A stretch of DNA of 5,603 nt from Verrucomicrobiota bacterium (GTDB lineage: Bacteria; Verrucomicrobiota; Verrucomicrobiia; Verrucomicrobiales; Verrucomicrobiaceae): assembly GCA_023429545.1 (NCBI GenBank), contig JAEYUU010000567.1, positions 1 through 5,603 on the forward strand, in the 5' to 3' direction. The position numbers and the translations under genes are program-made. The notes beneath the pieces are model-generated. The model saw only the letters and a list, made by a program, of their open reading frames with translations, ran no database searches and had not been told where the DNA came from. This document shows, piece after piece, positions 5,216-5,603 of the stretch. The stretch's first letter is position 1. Each line of letters starts with the position of its first letter.

Positions 5216-5603
5216 ACGTGAACGAAGAAACTGAGCCCCCCGTCCCGACTCCGCACAAGCGCCGCCCTCGTTACAAGGGGAAGAACCCGCGCCGGTTTGA
5301 GGACAAGTACAAGGAGCACGACCCTTCCAAGTACCCTGACACGGTTGCCAAGGTGCGAGCCAGTGGCAAGACACCCGCGGGGCAGCATGTGCCCATCATG
5401 GTCCAGGAGATCATGGAAGCGCTCGCCCCGCAGCCGGGGGAGCGCGCCGTGGACTGCACCCTCGGTTACGGCGGACACGCGACTCATCTGCTCAAGGCAG
5501 TGCAGCCGGAGGGATGCCTTCTGGCATTGGATCAGGATCCCATCGAGATCGTCAGGACAGAGGAGCGGATGCGAGCGCTAGGGCTTCCCGCGGAGTCGTT
5601 AAT
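5212..5603 (+). CDS. rsmH: 16S rRNA (cytosine(1402)-N(4))-methyltransferase RsmH, N-terminal part (partial)
   Basis: The frame stays open to the right edge, giving about 130 residues. It opens with a basic extension of about 57 residues (KRRPRY at 16-21, then GKNPRRFEDKYKEH) and an ASGKTPAGQHVPIM stretch that leads into the methyltransferase core. His59-Val-Pro-Ile-Met corresponds to the HxPVM-like opening of RsmH. Motif I is VDCTLGYGGH (residues 80-89), matching the DxTxGxGGH signature, and LLALDQDP (104-110 region) supplies the acidic residue for SAM ribose binding. RsmH methylates N4 of C1402 in the ribosomal P site. No ATG occurs before codon 63, so a GTG start is needed: 5212 overlaps the previous stop as GTGA, and 5218 is an equally possible start six bases on. 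The extended form fits a non-enterobacterial subgroup, which I remember from Verrucomicrobiota-like sequences. The SAM-domain insert and the C-terminus lie outside the window. Confidence 0.85.
   Translation, partial: MNVNEETEPPVPTPHKRRPRYKGKNPRRFEDKYKEHDPSKYPDTVAKVRASGKTPAGQHVPIMVQEIMEALAPQPGERAVDCTLGYGGHATHLLKAVQPEGCLLALDQDPIEIVRTEERMRALGLPAESL

Overview
The window is GC-rich, gene-dense bacterial DNA and reads as chromosomal housekeeping sequence. It has no insertion sequence, prophage gene, CRISPR array, tRNA or rRNA that I can see. Three things make me favour a member of the Verrucomicrobiota: the order ribBA-ribH-nusB-ftsY, the N-terminally extended RsmH, and the style of the class V aminotransferase. 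This is an inference from remembered family patterns; no database was searched.

Layout. Positions 1-177 (minus) are the first 59 codons of a protein that may be an Lrp/AsnC-like winged-helix protein, cut by the window edge. Positions 365-3494 (minus) form a probable four-gene operon read right to left: ribBA (riboflavin precursors), ribH (lumazine synthase), nusB (antitermination and rRNA transcription) and ftsY (SRP receptor). The gaps are 62, 9 and 59 bases. Positions 3638-4720 (minus) encode a PLP-dependent alanine-glyoxylate/serine-pyruvate type aminotransferase. It ends at a strong intrinsic terminator (3568-3615) that separates it from ribBA. A divergent intergenic region (about 4721-4870) precedes a rightward pair: a MazG-like/DCTPP1-like nucleotide pyrophosphohydrolase (4871-5215), and the start of rsmH (16S rRNA C1402 N4-methyltransferase), which overlaps it by GTGA and runs off the right edge.

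How the genes fit together. RibBA supplies both substrates of RibH, so the operon contains a coherent half of riboflavin synthesis; ribD and ribE are not in view. The ribH-nusB junction is tight and is common in bacteria. NusB, FtsY and RsmH serve transcription, protein targeting and ribosome maturation, and the pyrophosphohydrolase cleans the nucleotide pool. I find no exotic system here. The points most worth a second look are the near absence of Shine-Dalgarno sequences (several starts have C/T-rich leaders instead), the uncertain start of the aminotransferase, the coupling of rsmH to a nucleotide pyrophosphohydrolase with no mraZ in front, and a few active-site substitutions in RibH.
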